A stretch of 64,000 nt of DNA from Halobacillus mangrovi (GTDB taxonomy: Bacteria > Bacillota > Bacilli > Bacillales > Halobacillaceae), in the NCBI RefSeq assembly GCF_002097535.1, contig NZ_CP020772.1, positions 2,170,001-2,234,000 on the forward strand. Direction: 5' to 3'. Under the pieces are notes generated by a model. It searched no databases, was not told the origin of the DNA, and saw nothing but the letters and a program-made list of their open reading frames with translations. Shown here one piece after another: positions 9,460 to 19,591 of this stretch (position 1 is its first letter; each line of letters starts with the position of its first letter). The translations under genes were made by a program, and so were the position numbers.

Positions 9460-10427
9460 TTGAACTATTGCAAAAGCAAGAGGGACATATTTCAGGACAG
9501 CAGTTATCTGAGGCTTTGGATATATCTAGAACGGCTGTCTGGAAACATATGAATGAATTAAAAAAAGACGGATATGAAATTGAAGCTGTGCAAAGGAAAG
9601 GGTACAAAATTGTATCCTCTCCTGATAAAATCAGTACGAATACTCTTCAGTGGGGATTAGACACAAAATGGGTTGGCCAGCATCTCTATCATTTTGATCA
9701 AGTAGAGTCCACTCAGGAAGTTGTTCATCAGATGGCTAAACAGGGTAAACCTCACGGAACTGTCGTGATTGCGGACGAACAGGTGAAAGGTAAAGGAAGA
9801 ATGGCTCGAAACTGGGATTCACCTAAAGGCAAAGGGATATGGATGAGTATATTGCTTCGCCCAAATCTCCCTCCTTTTCAAGCCCCTCAGTTGACCTTGC
9901 TGGCAGCTACAGCTCTCGCCAAAATGATGGATGCCCACGGGGGGATAACCCCTCAAATTAAGTGGCCTAATGATATATTAGTCAATCATAAAAAAGTTTC
10001 AGGCATACTTACAGAGATGCAGGCAGAACAAGACAAGATTCAATATGTTGTTTTAGGAATGGGCATTAACGTCAATCAGGGGATCGAGGATATTCCTTTT
10101 GATCTGCATCATAAGGCTTCATCGTTGAAAATTGAGTCAGGTCAAGATTGGAATATTCATGAGACTGTCCAACAAATTCTACGCTTGTTTGAATCTACAT
10201 ACGACCAATATGTTGATTTGGGTTTCAAGGAAGTGAAGCGACAATGGGAGCATTATGGCTACCGGATTGGGGAAGAAGTTACAATTTCAACCATGAAACG
10301 GACCTGGAAGGCAACACTTGTCGGGATTGAGCCGGATGGAGCACTGAGAGCTAAAGACCAGGGTGGTCATGAAGAGAAGTTGTATTCAGCAGAGATCCAT
10401 TGGGGAGAAGGAGGATACCATGCTTAA
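9435..10427 (+). CDS. birA: Bifunctional biotin-protein ligase and biotin operon repressor
   Basis: 330 residues. The start chosen is ATG 9435, 11 bases after AAAGGAG; the frame is open from GTG 9423. An N-terminal winged helix-turn-helix (about 5-60, with [20 protein letters not shown] split over the recognition helix) shows it is the regulatory, repressor-type BirA. The ligase domain has [13 protein letters not shown] (about 115-127) and WPNDI (about 181-185). It biotinylates acetyl-CoA and pyruvate carboxylases. It sits between cca and panB as in B. subtilis. Confidence 0.94.
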   Translation: MESTRKQLIELLQKQEGHISGQQLSEALDISRTAVWKHMNELKKDGYEIEAVQRKGYKIVSSPDKISTNTLQWGLDTKWVGQHLYHFDQVESTQEVVHQMAKQGKPHGTVVIADEQVKGKGRMARNWDSPKGKGIWMSILLRPNLPPFQAPQLTLLAATALAKMMDAHGGITPQIKWPNDILVNHKKVSGILTEMQAEQDKIQYVVLGMGINVNQGIEDIPFDLHHKASSLKIESGQDWNIHETVQQILRLFESTYDQYVDLGFKEVKRQWEHYGYRIGEEVTISTMKRTWKATLVGIEPDGALRAKDQGGHEEKLYSAEIHWGEGGYHA

Positions 10428-11241
10428 TAAACACAATCTGTCGAAAATGAAAGAGGAAAATAAAAAGATTGCAATGATCACCGCTTATGACTATCCTTCT
10501 GCTAAAATGGCAGAGGAAGCAGGGGCGGATATGATTCTTGTTGGAGATAGTCTTGGTATGACTGTTCTTGGATACGATTCTACAATTCCAGTAACGACAG
10601 AAGATATGATTCATCACGGAAAGGCTGTTACGAGAGGAGCGCCGGAGACGTTCAAAGTCGTAGACATGCCATTCATGTCTTATCATATCTCAATGGAAGA
10701 TTCATTGAAGAATGCCATGCGGTTATTTCAGGATACCGGTGCTCAAGCGCTTAAGCTTGAAGGCAGTGGAGAAGTGTTAGAGACAATGGAGCGCTTGATC
10801 GGTGCGGGCATTCCAGTAGTTGGGCACATCGGACTCACACCACAATCGGTCAATGTCCTAGGCGGATACAAAGTACAAGGAAAAGACCGTGAGACTGCAG
10901 AGCAGCTGCTTGAAGAGGCTAAACAAATTGAAGCTGCAGGCGCAATGGCAATTGTACTGGAATGCGTACCCAGGCAATTGGCAGAATTAATCACCTCCTA
11001 TTTAAGTATTCCTACTATAGGTATCGGTGCGGGAGCAGAATGTGACGGTCAGGTGCTTGTTTACCATGACATTCTCAAGTATGGTGTAGAGCGTGTACCG
11101 AAATTCGTAAAATCATATATGGACAGTAATGAGCAATTAGGCGAAGCAGTTAAGAGCTATGTACGGGAAGTAAAAGACGGAAGTTTCCCTGAAGAAAAGC
11201 ATACGTTTACAATGCCTAGTGAGAGCTTACCTAAGTTGTAA
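10420..11241 (+). CDS. panB: 3-methyl-2-oxobutanoate hydroxymethyltransferase
   Basis: 273 residues from ATG 10420 (ribosome site AAGGAGG), overlapping the birA end by 8 bases. First step of pantothenate synthesis: hydroxymethyl transfer from methylene-tetrahydrofolate to ketoisovalerate. Motifs: [36 protein letters not shown] and [10 protein letters not shown]. The gene opens a panBCD set within the larger operon. Confidence 0.97.
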   Translation: MLNKHNLSKMKEENKKIAMITAYDYPSAKMAEEAGADMILVGDSLGMTVLGYDSTIPVTTEDMIHHGKAVTRGAPETFKVVDMPFMSYHISMEDSLKNAMRLFQDTGAQALKLEGSGEVLETMERLIGAGIPVVGHIGLTPQSVNVLGGYKVQGKDRETAEQLLEEAKQIEAAGAMAIVLECVPRQLAELITSYLSIPTIGIGAGAECDGQVLVYHDILKYGVERVPKFVKSYMDSNEQLGEAVKSYVREVKDGSFPEEKHTFTMPSESLPKL

Positions 11242-11252
11242 GGAGCATTTGT

Positions 11253-12119
11253 ATGGAAATTTATCATGAAATTGATGCGGTGCAGAAAAAAGCTATGACT
11301 CTTATGAGAGAAGGGAAGTCCATCGGCTTTGTACCGACCATGGGTTATTTGCATGAGGGTCATGTAGATCTGATAAAAGAGGCTCGTAAGGAAAATGACT
11401 TTGTTATTCTAAGTATCTTTGTTAATCCTCTTCAATTTGGAGAGGGGGAAGACCTGGATCATTATCCGCGGGATGAAGAACACGACAAGAATATATCCAA
11501 GGAAAATGGTGTCGATCTTATCTTTTTACCTACGAAGGATACGATGTACCCTAACCCTCTTTCAATCCAAATGACAGTTACAAGAAGGGCGGATGTACTT
11601 TGCGGAAGAAGTCGCCCAGGTCACTTTGAAGGCGTTGTGACTGTGCTTGCGAAACTTTTTAATATATGTCAGCCGACGAGAGCTTACTTTGGTATGAAGG
11701 ACGCTCAACAAGTTGCTGTCGTGGATGCTCTTATTCAGGATTATAACTTTCCGGTTCGGCTGGTTCCTGTTCCTACGGTTCGGGAGTCTGACGGACTTGC
11801 TAAAAGCAGCCGTAACGTTAATCTGTCAAAAGAAGAAAGACGTGAGGCTCCTGCTATCCAACAAGGACTGCAAATGGGCCGGCAGATGGTGCAGGAAGGG
11901 ATCATGGATCCACAGCAGGTTATAGAGGCAACTAGAGAGTTTCTTGAAAATGAAACTCATGGTAAAATAGACTATATTGAATTATTATCTTATCCTGACT
12001 TGAAGCCTGTTGAGCGAATAAATCAGCAGGTTATACTTGCGGCAGCAGTTTACTTCGAACGCGCAAGGTTGATCGACAACGTTGTTTTCGATCAGAATGG
12101 ATTTATTAGTAAAGGATAA
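11253..12119 (+). CDS. panC: Pantothenate synthetase
   Basis: 288 residues; ATP-dependent joining of pantoate and beta-alanine. The nucleotidyltransferase signature is MGYLHEGH (about 30-37) and the later KSSRN motif (about 186-190) matches the KMSKS-like loop. It follows panB by 11 bases and precedes panD by 20 bases. Confidence 0.97.
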   Translation: MEIYHEIDAVQKKAMTLMREGKSIGFVPTMGYLHEGHVDLIKEARKENDFVILSIFVNPLQFGEGEDLDHYPRDEEHDKNISKENGVDLIFLPTKDTMYPNPLSIQMTVTRRADVLCGRSRPGHFEGVVTVLAKLFNICQPTRAYFGMKDAQQVAVVDALIQDYNFPVRLVPVPTVRESDGLAKSSRNVNLSKEERREAPAIQQGLQMGRQMVQEGIMDPQQVIEATREFLENETHGKIDYIELLSYPDLKPVERINQQVILAAAVYFERARLIDNVVFDQNGFISKG

Positions 12120-12139
12120 GGTTTCAAGGGGGATTATAC

Positions 12140-12529
12140 ATGTTTCGCACCATGATGAAGTCAAAGATACACAGAGCCCGCGTAACGGAAGCGAACTTGA
12201 ATTACGTTGGGAGCATAACCATTGATCAGAATCTAATGGACCAGGTAGGGATTCTTCCTCATGAAAAGGTTCAGATCGTAAATAATAATAATGGGGCTAG
12301 GCTTGAAACTTACGTAATTGCAGGAGAACGTGGAAGCGGCGTCGTCTGCTTAAACGGTGCAGCAGCCCGACTCGTTCAACCAGACGACGTTGTCATTATC
12401 GTTTCCTATGCCATGTTGAGTGAAGACGAACTGGCTGATTTTAAACCAAAGATTGCCCTAATGGGAGAGAATAACAAAGTTGAAGAAATTGTTGAAGAAG
12501 AACCACCACTGACTGCTTTACCATTGTAA
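12140..12529 (+). CDS. panD: Aspartate 1-decarboxylase proenzyme
   Basis: 129 residues; makes beta-alanine for PanC. The self-cleavage site that gives the pyruvoyl cofactor is the GS pair in [10 protein letters not shown] (around residue 26), and a Tyr/Asn-rich substrate pocket follows ([16 protein letters not shown]). The ribosome site is AAGGGGGATTATAC. It is the last gene of the ypjD-panD operon and is followed by a terminator. Confidence 0.97.
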   Translation: MFRTMMKSKIHRARVTEANLNYVGSITIDQNLMDQVGILPHEKVQIVNNNNGARLETYVIAGERGSGVVCLNGAAARLVQPDDVVIIVSYAMLSEDELADFKPKIALMGENNKVEEIVEEEPPLTALPL

Positions 12530-12554
12530 TGAGAAAAGCATAACGGGATGCGTT

Positions 12555-12597
12555 AAGGATCTTTGCCCGATTGACAAGGCAAGGTCCTTCCTTTTTG
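12555..12597 (+). terminator. Terminator after panBCD
   Basis: AAGGATCTTTGCC (12555-12567) pairs with GGCAAGGTCCTT (12578-12589), with minor mismatch, then CCTTTTTG. The remaining bases to dinG (12600-12722) show no clear promoter beyond a weak TTGTCA...TTAATA pair near 12596-12624. Confidence 0.75.
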
Positions 12598-12722
12598 TCA
12601 CAGTGGCTATTTCAATCTTAATATACTTAAGTTGTAAGTTCACTAGATCGATGGGACTTGGCTTAGGCTCTTCGTCTCTTTAGGAGCGACTGTCTTTTTC
12701 TTTAACTAAAAGAGGTGATTTT

Positions 12723-15530
12723 ATGACTACATTTGCGATTGTTGATCTAGAAACAACAGGAAATTCAGCATCTAAGGGTGATCGTATTATTGAAATAGGC
12801 ATTGTCCTGATGGATGAGAAAAGAGAGATCATTCGGGAATTCTCTTCTTTGATTTACCCGGAAAGAGATATTCCCCCCTTTATTACATCCTTGACTGGTA
12901 TTGAAGAGGATGATCTTTTGGATGCTCCTTTATTTACAGAAGTCGCAGATGAAATTAATTCAATCCTCAAAGGTACTTATTTTGTAGCTCATAATATTGA
13001 ATTTGATTTAGGCTTTTTGAATGAAGAGTTTAAACGATGTGGCTATACACCAATACATAACCCTGTGATAGATACGGTTGAGTTATCGAGAATAATGCTT
13101 CCTATGGCTCCTAGCTTCAAACTCGGTCAGCTTTCTGAATGGTTAGAAATGGGACATGACCAGCCGCACCGAGCGCTTTCAGATGCTAAAGTTACAGGGG
13201 AATTACTTGGATTTTTATTAAAACGATTGGAAAGATTGCCCGAAAGAACTCTTGATCATATGTTGAAAGTTGAATCTAAGTTGAAAAGTGAACTAAGGCC
13301 ATTGATTCAACAGGTCATTCAAAAGAAAAGATATAAAAATCTGATGGGTTTTGAACTCGAATATGATCTTTTTCATGGCATTCCAATTAGAAAAGTGAAT
13401 CGATCCTTAAAAAAAGAAGAAAATTATCTGCCGCCTTTTAAGGACTGGGTGGAGAAGGCTTTCCAGCAGCCTGGAGGGTTGAGAAAACATCTCCCTAATT
13501 ACGAACCACGATTAGGACAGAAGGAGATGTCAGAAGCCGTTCAGCAGGCTTTAAATCATAGTAACCACGCTATGATTGAAGCTGGAGCAGGTACAGGGAA
13601 ATCGATCGCGTATTTATTAGCAGCTGTTCATCATTCCATGAAAACTAACAATAGAATTGTCATTACTACACATACGACTAGTTTGCAAAAGCAATTGATC
13701 GAAGAAGAGATCCCTACAATAGAAAAGATGTCAAAAAGAAAAATTCAAGCTGTGCTTTACAAGGGAAGAAGTCATTACATCAGTCTGGTTCATTTCAGTT
13801 ATGAACTTGACCAGTCATATCAGGATAATTATGATATCGCTCTGACTAAAGCCATGATATTAGTCTGGTTAATGGAAACATCCACAGGTGATATTGACGA
13901 GGTTCAACTTCCTTCTAATGGCAGACAGTTCTGGCACAAAGTTTCCTCAGAGCAATCCACTAAGAAAGTAGAACTGGATATAGGAGAAAACTCTTTCTTC
14001 GGATGGGCACAGGAAAAAGCCGAACAGGCAGATATCATTATTACGAATCATGCTCTCTTATGTATGGATCTTATCAGCACTGAAGATCGCTTGCCGAATT
14101 ATGAGTATGCGATTGTAGATGAAGCACATCATCTCGAATCTATAGCGAGCCGGTATTTTGGTATCCGCTTAAATTATAAAGAGCTGCAGAGACAGCTGAC
14201 TCAGTTCTCAGAGCTTTTCAAAAAGAGAGCCTATAGGAAGCTTAATGTTTCCGATGCGCTTTTTAGAGAACTAGACCGCTGTCAGTTTATCGTTGATGAA
14301 GCTAAAGAAGAACTGAACCATTTTTCCAGGTTCATTTTTCAAAAGGTAAAGAACCAGAGTAAGAAGGAAAAAGCGAAGAGTGACGTAGGAAGAATCCAAT
14401 ATTTGACTAGCGGAGGCAAAGAAGATTCGTTCCGTGTTACAGCGCATGAAATGTGTCATCGATTTTTAGCTTCAATCCGTAAGTTAATGCTTGGTATGGA
14501 AAAGATACGCGATCATCTCTATACAATGGAACCTCTAGCTGAAAATCCATCGGTAGCCATACTCAGGTCGAGACTGGATACTAAAATAGATTTTTGCAAT
14601 CATGTGCGTGAACAGCTAATGGATTATTTTAGCGTAAGTGATGAGGATGATGTGAAATGGATTGAAATTGAAGGAGAAGGTGCTACAAACGCCGTATACC
14701 TGTTTGGTGAGCCTTTAAATGTTGCGGATCTTCTTCATGAACGTCTTTTCTCGAAGAAACGAAGCGTCACTTTGACCAGTGCTACAATGACAACGAACGG
14801 ATCGTTTGATTATCTCAGGAAAACACTAGGGCTAGATCAAAGTAATCCTGTAACTGAAATAAGTTTCCCTTCACCTTATGATTATGAATCACAAGTTAAA
14901 TTAATGGTGCCGAACGATTTTCCTAATATTAAATCCCATCCTGAAGAATTTATTGAAGCGATTAGTGAAGCTATTTACTCTACTGCTCTAGTGACTAAGG
15001 GAAGAATGCTCGTGTTATTTACTTCTTACGAGATGCTAAAAAAGACGTATCATCTGCTTAGAGAATTTATTGATCCGGAAGAGTTCATGGTATTTGCACA
15101 AGGAGTATCCAGTGGAAGCAGAGATCGTTTAAAGAAGAACTTTCAGGCCTTTGAACAGTCCATCCTTTTAGGAACAAGTTCATTTTGGGAGGGCGTGGAT
15201 ATACCTGGAGACGACCTTTCCTGCTTAATGATTGTCAGGCTTCCTTTTCAGCCCCCAGGTCAACCTGTACAAACTAGAAGAGATGAAAGGTTAAAAGAAG
15301 AGGGCAGGAATCCGTTTATGGAAAGGTCGCTTCCGCATGCTATCATTCGTTTCAAGCAAGGATTTGGAAGGCTGATCCGATCGAGTACCGATCGAGGTGT
15401 CGTTTTCATTTGTGATCAGCGTCTGATGGAGGCGAAATATGGTAAATATTTCCTTTCTTCCATCCCTGACGTACCTATAACCTATAGTCAGACTAGAGAA
15501 TTAATTAACCAAATAGACAAATGGTTGTAG
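12723..15530 (+). CDS. dinG: DinG-type protein: DnaQ-like exonuclease fused to XPD-like helicase
   Basis: 935 residues. An N-terminal DEDD exonuclease domain (about 1-170) has D8/E10 in VDLETTG, then HNIEFDLGFL and the HRALSDA motif. The helicase-like part has Walker A (EAGAGTGKS, about 286-294), VDEAHH (465-470) and C-terminal motifs including SFWEGVDIPG and GRLIRS. Between Walker A and the DEAH box there is only one Cys (in HALLC), so the four-Cys iron-sulfur cluster of E. coli DinG and XPD cannot form. In Staphylococcus the cluster-free relative acts as an exonuclease rather than a helicase; the same is likely here. Confidence 0.93.
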   Translation: MTTFAIVDLETTGNSASKGDRIIEIGIVLMDEKREIIREFSSLIYPERDIPPFITSLTGIEEDDLLDAPLFTEVADEINSILKGTYFVAHNIEFDLGFLNEEFKRCGYTPIHNPVIDTVELSRIMLPMAPSFKLGQLSEWLEMGHDQPHRALSDAKVTGELLGFLLKRLERLPERTLDHMLKVESKLKSELRPLIQQVIQKKRYKNLMGFELEYDLFHGIPIRKVNRSLKKEENYLPPFKDWVEKAFQQPGGLRKHLPNYEPRLGQKEMSEAVQQALNHSNHAMIEAGAGTGKSIAYLLAAVHHSMKTNNRIVITTHTTSLQKQLIEEEIPTIEKMSKRKIQAVLYKGRSHYISLVHFSYELDQSYQDNYDIALTKAMILVWLMETSTGDIDEVQLPSNGRQFWHKVSSEQSTKKVELDIGENSFFGWAQEKAEQADIIITNHALLCMDLISTEDRLPNYEYAIVDEAHHLESIASRYFGIRLNYKELQRQLTQFSELFKKRAYRKLNVSDALFRELDRCQFIVDEAKEELNHFSRFIFQKVKNQSKKEKAKSDVGRIQYLTSGGKEDSFRVTAHEMCHRFLASIRKLMLGMEKIRDHLYTMEPLAENPSVAILRSRLDTKIDFCNHVREQLMDYFSVSDEDDVKWIEIEGEGATNAVYLFGEPLNVADLLHERLFSKKRSVTLTSATMTTNGSFDYLRKTLGLDQSNPVTEISFPSPYDYESQVKLMVPNDFPNIKSHPEEFIEAISEAIYSTALVTKGRMLVLFTSYEMLKKTYHLLREFIDPEEFMVFAQGVSSGSRDRLKKNFQAFEQSILLGTSSFWEGVDIPGDDLSCLMIVRLPFQPPGQPVQTRRDERLKEEGRNPFMERSLPHAIIRFKQGFGRLIRSSTDRGVVFICDQRLMEAKYGKYFLSSIPDVPITYSQTRELINQIDKWL

Positions 15531-15536
15531 TTACCG

Positions 15537-15566
15537 TTCAACTTCTTACTTCTTACCTGTTATAAT
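15537..15566 (+). promoter_or_regulatory. Promoter of the ypmA-ypmB-aspB-asnS group
   Basis: TTCAAC (15537-15542) and TATAAT (15561-15566) with an 18-base spacer, about 57 bases before the ypmA ATG. Confidence 0.6.
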
Positions 15567-15622
15567 GTAGAGCGAGTGCTATAGATGATTGACGATCTCG
15601 GCTGAATTATGGAGGTTTAAAA

Positions 15623-15793
15623 ATGGATAATAAAATTGAAACATTATCAACGGTACGAATTAAAAAATCAGACGACTTGTATAAAGTTGTAGATTCTTTA
15701 AATCGAACTTTGAAAGAACAAAATCTAATGTTTGGGTTGGCTCTAGATGATGAGGACGATCAAACCGCAGTCTTCACAATTTATCGTACCTAG
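15623..15793 (+). CDS. ypmA: Small conserved protein YpmA
   Basis: 56-residue protein beginning MDNKIETLSTV and ending FTIYRT. The start follows a clear GGAGG (15611-15615). Position between dinG and ypmB and the sequence match YpmA of Bacillus, a small cytosolic protein of unknown function. Its 3' end overlaps the ypmB frame by about 47 bases. Confidence 0.88.
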   Translation: MDNKIETLSTVRIKKSDDLYKVVDSLNRTLKEQNLMFGLALDDEDDQTAVFTIYRT

Positions 15794-16280
15794 GTGGGTG
15801 AAGTGGACATCGTTGACCCTTGCTGTGTTGGTTACTATTTTTCTAATCTTTTTTGCATGGATGTACTTCGAAATCAATCAGGATCGTACAGCAGGTCAGG
15901 AAGAAGCTACTAAAATTGCCTTGGAAGAAACAAAATTGTCTGAGGTTGATCAGGTTACAGTTTACCGTGGCAAACAGACGGTACATATTGTAGAAGGAAA
16001 GTCCACACAAGGAGAACATGGACTTGTCTATATCGATCTTAAAGAAAAGAAAGTTCTCGAACAGCTCTTTAAGGAGAACGTCATGTCAAAAGAAGTCCTA
16101 AAACAAAAGTGGAGTCAGAGTTGTACAGGTTGTGATTTTAAATATATACAATACGCATTTGAAGAGAATCAGCCTGTTTATGAAATGAGTTACATTGATG
16201 AAAAAAACCGGTATGTTTTAGACTACTTTAAACTATCTGGTGAAAATTTTGATCAAAGATTTGCCTTTAGGCAGAATTAA
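15747..16280 (+). CDS. ypmB: YpmB-like membrane-anchored protein (PepSY-like domains)
   Basis: 177 residues from ATG 15747, or 160 from GTG 15798. Neither start has a well-spaced ribosome site, so translation may be coupled to ypmA. One N-terminal membrane helix (about 22-44) is followed by an extracytoplasmic domain with the DQVTVYRGKQTVHIV type of sequence seen in PepSY/YpmB (DUF5590) proteins. There is a CTGC pair (SQSCTGCDF) that may form a disulfide. Location before aspB matches B. subtilis ypmB. Molecular function is unknown. Confidence 0.82.
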   Translation: MMRTIKPQSSQFIVPRWVKWTSLTLAVLVTIFLIFFAWMYFEINQDRTAGQEEATKIALEETKLSEVDQVTVYRGKQTVHIVEGKSTQGEHGLVYIDLKEKKVLEQLFKENVMSKEVLKQKWSQSCTGCDFKYIQYAFEENQPVYEMSYIDEKNRYVLDYFKLSGENFDQRFAFRQN

Positions 16281-16299
16281 TTGAAGGAGTGAATATATA

Positions 16300-17484
16300 A
16301 TGCAACTTGCTGACCGCGTTCAATCACTTACCCCATCAAGCACGTTAGCTATTACAGCCAAAGCAAAAGCTCTTAAAGCTGAAGGACATGATGTTATAGG
16401 CCTTGGCGCAGGGGAGCCGGACTTTAATACTCCATCCTTTATTTTAGAAGCCGCAAAACGTGCAATGGATGAAGGAAAAACGAAATATACCCCTGCAGGT
16501 GGAATTCCAGAATTAAAAAATGCCATTACGGCTAAACTTAAACGTGATCAAGAACTTACTTACACTAATGAGCAGATCATTGTTACAACGGGTGCGAAAC
16601 ACGCTTTGTTTACACTATTTCAAGTGCTGTTGAATGAAGGTGATGAGGTTATTGTCCCTGCACCTTATTGGGTAAGCTATCCCGAACAAATCAAACTTGC
16701 TCAAGGTAAACCAGTCATTGTAACGGCTGATGAATCAAACGACTTTAAGGTAACTCCAGAACAGCTAAAGCAATCGATCACTCCAAAAACAAAAGCTGTC
16801 ATTATTAATTCTCCTAGTAACCCTACGGGAATGATGTACTCCAAAGAAGAACTGGAGGCTATTGGACAGGTTTGTTTAGAAAATGATGTACTTATTGTTT
16901 CCGATGAAATCTATGAGAAACTAATCTATACTGATGAAAATCATGTGTCAATTGCTCAGATTTCAGAAGAATTATATGATCAAACAGTCATTATTAACGG
17001 AGTCTCTAAGTCTCACTCAATGACTGGATGGCGAATCGGTTTTGCTGCAGGTAATAAAACAATAATTAAAGCGATGTCGAACATGGCATCCCATTCTACT
17101 TCAAACCCAACCTCTGTAGCACAATATGCAGCGTTGGCTGCTTACACGGCTACAGAAGAGAAAGTAGATGAGATGAAACGTGCTTTCAAAGAGCGTCTTG
17201 ATGTATTATACTCATTGTTGGTCGAAATCCCAGGTGTAGAATGTGCCAAGCCTTCCGGTGCTTTCTACTTGTTTCCAAATGTAAAAAAAGCTGTGGAAAC
17301 ATGTGGGTACGAAGACGTCGATTCATGGGTGAAGGCGCTCCTTGATGAAGAAAAGGTGGCGCTAGTACCAGGATCCGGCTTCGGTTCTCCTGATAATGTA
17401 CGCTTATCTTACGCAACTTCATTAGATCAGTTGGAAGAGGCGGCTAAGCGCATTAAAGACTTTGTTCAAAAACATCAATCATAA
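16300..17484 (+). CDS. aspB: Pyridoxal phosphate-dependent aspartate aminotransferase
   Basis: 394 residues, class I aminotransferase subgroup Ib. Motifs: GAGEPDFNTP near the N-terminus, NSPSNPTG (about 169-176), SDEIYEKL, and the PLP Lys in the SKSHSMTGWRIG stretch (about 236-247). It transfers the amino group between aspartate and 2-oxoglutarate. The ribosome site is GAAGGAGTG. It precedes asnS by 21 bases, pairing aspartate supply with asparaginyl-tRNA synthesis as in B. subtilis. Confidence 0.95.
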   Translation: MQLADRVQSLTPSSTLAITAKAKALKAEGHDVIGLGAGEPDFNTPSFILEAAKRAMDEGKTKYTPAGGIPELKNAITAKLKRDQELTYTNEQIIVTTGAKHALFTLFQVLLNEGDEVIVPAPYWVSYPEQIKLAQGKPVIVTADESNDFKVTPEQLKQSITPKTKAVIINSPSNPTGMMYSKEELEAIGQVCLENDVLIVSDEIYEKLIYTDENHVSIAQISEELYDQTVIINGVSKSHSMTGWRIGFAAGNKTIIKAMSNMASHSTSNPTSVAQYAALAAYTATEEKVDEMKRAFKERLDVLYSLLVEIPGVECAKPSGAFYLFPNVKKAVETCGYEDVDSWVKALLDEEKVALVPGSGFGSPDNVRLSYATSLDQLEEAAKRIKDFVQKHQS

Positions 17485-17505
17485 ACGTTAGCTGGAGGTA
17501 TTAGT

Positions 17506-18798
17506 GTGAAAACAACGATTTCTGAAGTATCAAAACACGTAGGAGAAGAAGTCACCATCGGTGCGTGGCTTGCCAATAAGCGTTCAAGCGGAAAAATCGC
17601 TTTTTTGCAACTTCGTGATGGAACAGGTTTCATGCAAGGAATTGTCGTGAAGGCTGAAATTGGTGAAGAGAAATTTCAGGAAGCAAAAGCTTTGACTCAA
17701 GAATCATCACTTTATGTTACGGGTACTATCGTTGAAGATACTCGTTCTCCTTTAGGCTTTGAAATGCAGGTGAAAGATTTCGAACTCATTCATGAAGCAG
17801 TTGATTATCCGATTACACCTAAGGAGCACGGGCCTGAATTTTTAATGGATCACCGTCACCTGTGGCTACGATCAAGCCGCCAACATGCCGTAATGAAAGT
17901 ACGGAATGAAATCATTCGTGCGACGTATGAGTTCTTTAATGAAAACGGATATGTCAAAATTGATCCACCAATTCTTACAGGGTCATCCGCTGAAGGCACG
18001 ACCGAACTTTTTCATACAAAGTACTTTGATGAAGATGCCTATCTTTCTCAAAGTGGTCAGCTTTACATGGAAGCAGCGGCAATGGCTTTTGGCAGAGTAT
18101 TCAGCTTCGGACCTACATTCCGTGCAGAGAAATCCAAAACACGACGACATCTAATTGAATTTTGGATGATTGAACCAGAGATGGCTTTTATGGACCATGA
18201 AGACAGCTTAGAAGTACAGGAACAATACGTTTCCCATGTAGTTCAGTCCGTTCTTAATAACTGTAAGATCGAACTGGATACGCTAGGCCGTGATGTCGAG
18301 AAGCTAGAAAAGGTTCAAGCTCCATTCCCACGTATCAGCTATGACGAAGCGATCCAGCTTCTTAAAGAAAAAGGGTTTGAAGATATTGAGTGGGGAGAAG
18401 ATTTCGGTGCTCCTCACGAGACGGCTATTGCTGAGAGTTATGATAAACCTGTATTTATCACAAACTACCCAGCAGAAATTAAAGCATTTTACATGAAACC
18501 AGATCCTAAACGCCCAGATGTTGTTCTATGTGCCGACTTGATCGCACCTGAAGGCTACGGAGAAATAATTGGCGGCTCTCAGCGAATCGATGATCTTGAG
18601 CTTATGAAAAAGCGGTATGAAGAACATGACTTAACAGGAGAAGCCTATAAGTGGTATTTGCAGCTTCGTGAATACGGAAGTGTTCCACATTCCGGCTTCG
18701 GACTTGGATTAGAAAGAACGGTAGCATGGATCGCAGGAGTTGAACACGTTCGTGAAACGATTCCATTCCCTCGTTTATTAAATAGACTATATCCTTAA
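17506..18798 (+). CDS. asnS: Asparaginyl-tRNA synthetase
   Basis: 430 residues, class IIb synthetase. An OB-fold anticodon-binding domain (about 1-100) is followed by the catalytic core: motif 2 near [19 protein letters not shown] split around residue 205-223, and motif 3 [13 protein letters not shown] (about 403-415). The start is GTG 17506 after GGAGGTATTAGT. No T-box leader is present, since only 21 bases separate it from aspB. Confidence 0.97.
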   Translation: MKTTISEVSKHVGEEVTIGAWLANKRSSGKIAFLQLRDGTGFMQGIVVKAEIGEEKFQEAKALTQESSLYVTGTIVEDTRSPLGFEMQVKDFELIHEAVDYPITPKEHGPEFLMDHRHLWLRSSRQHAVMKVRNEIIRATYEFFNENGYVKIDPPILTGSSAEGTTELFHTKYFDEDAYLSQSGQLYMEAAAMAFGRVFSFGPTFRAEKSKTRRHLIEFWMIEPEMAFMDHEDSLEVQEQYVSHVVQSVLNNCKIELDTLGRDVEKLEKVQAPFPRISYDEAIQLLKEKGFEDIEWGEDFGAPHETAIAESYDKPVFITNYPAEIKAFYMKPDPKRPDVVLCADLIAPEGYGEIIGGSQRIDDLELMKKRYEEHDLTGEAYKWYLQLREYGSVPHSGFGLGLERTVAWIAGVEHVRETIPFPRLLNRLYP

Positions 18799-18815
18799 GA
18801 ACTTTGCAGTTTTTG

Positions 18816-18857
18816 AAAACACCGATCCTTCGCTTGCAGACGGCATCGGTGTTTTTT
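18816..18857 (+). terminator. Terminator after asnS
   Basis: AACACCGAT (18818-18826) pairs with ATCGGTGTT (18845-18853), then a T run. Confidence 0.8.
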
Positions 18858-18886
18858 CCTGTGATATATGAAAAGAGGTGATCTAT

Positions 18887-19582
18887 ATGCCTAAATACCA
18901 GAGCTTTCAAAGCATTCTTGATAATCAAGTCATGGTCCCCAAACAGCTCTTGACAGATTATACGAAATTAGGTTTGGAAGAGACTGAGCTAGTTTTGATC
19001 CTGCAAATTCATCGTTACCGTACTGAAGGAAATTCCTTTCCGACTCCAGAGGAGCTGGCGAGTACATTAACCGTATCAAGTCAAGAGTGTTCGAAAATCC
19101 TGAGAAGCTTAATACAAAAACAGTTGCTTTCTATAGAACAGCAGCATAATGAACAACAGGTGTTAAATGAGTGTTACTCGCTCGAACCATTATGGGAAAA
19201 GCTGTTCACCTACACTCCTGTTAACAGTCCGGAGACCCCAGAATTTAATGAAAATATTTTTCCGCTATTTGAACAAGAATTCGGGCGTCCTTTATCTCCT
19301 TTCGAAATTGAGACGATAAACATTTGGCTGGATGAAGATGGACAGTCTCCAGCTCTCATTAAGGCGGCACTTAGAGAGGCTGTACTGATGAGTAAATTAA
19401 ACTTTAAATACATTGACAGAATTCTAAGAGAGTGGAAGAAGAAAGGGATTCAGACTGTTCAGCAAGCACGAGAACACGGCAAACAGTTCCGTCAAGGACA
19501 AAACTCTAGAAAAGAGCAACCTGATACAAGGAAAAAACGTGATATCTCTTTATACTACAATTGGTTAGAGGAGGACTTATAA
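18887..19582 (+). CDS. dnaD: DNA replication initiation/restart protein DnaD
   Basis: 231 residues from ATG 18887 with AGAGGTGATCTAT as ribosome site. An N-terminal winged-helix domain (about 5-95) is followed by a DnaB/DnaD C-terminal domain (about 120-195) with the family's YxxxRI-like ending, seen here as FKYIDRILREWKKKGIQT split around residue 169-186. It helps load the replicative helicase with DnaB and DnaI at the origin and at restart. It lies just before nth, as in B. subtilis. Confidence 0.94.
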   Translation: MPKYQSFQSILDNQVMVPKQLLTDYTKLGLEETELVLILQIHRYRTEGNSFPTPEELASTLTVSSQECSKILRSLIQKQLLSIEQQHNEQQVLNECYSLEPLWEKLFTYTPVNSPETPEFNENIFPLFEQEFGRPLSPFEIETINIWLDEDGQSPALIKAALREAVLMSKLNFKYIDRILREWKKKGIQTVQQAREHGKQFRQGQNSRKEQPDTRKKRDISLYYNWLEEDL

Positions 19583-19591
19583 AACAATTCC

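Noticed and set aside
17484..17506. Search for a T-box leader before asnS and riboswitches before dapB, panB and thyA.
   Set aside because: Gaps are too short and no conserved motif (TGGNACCGCG or lysine-box) is present.
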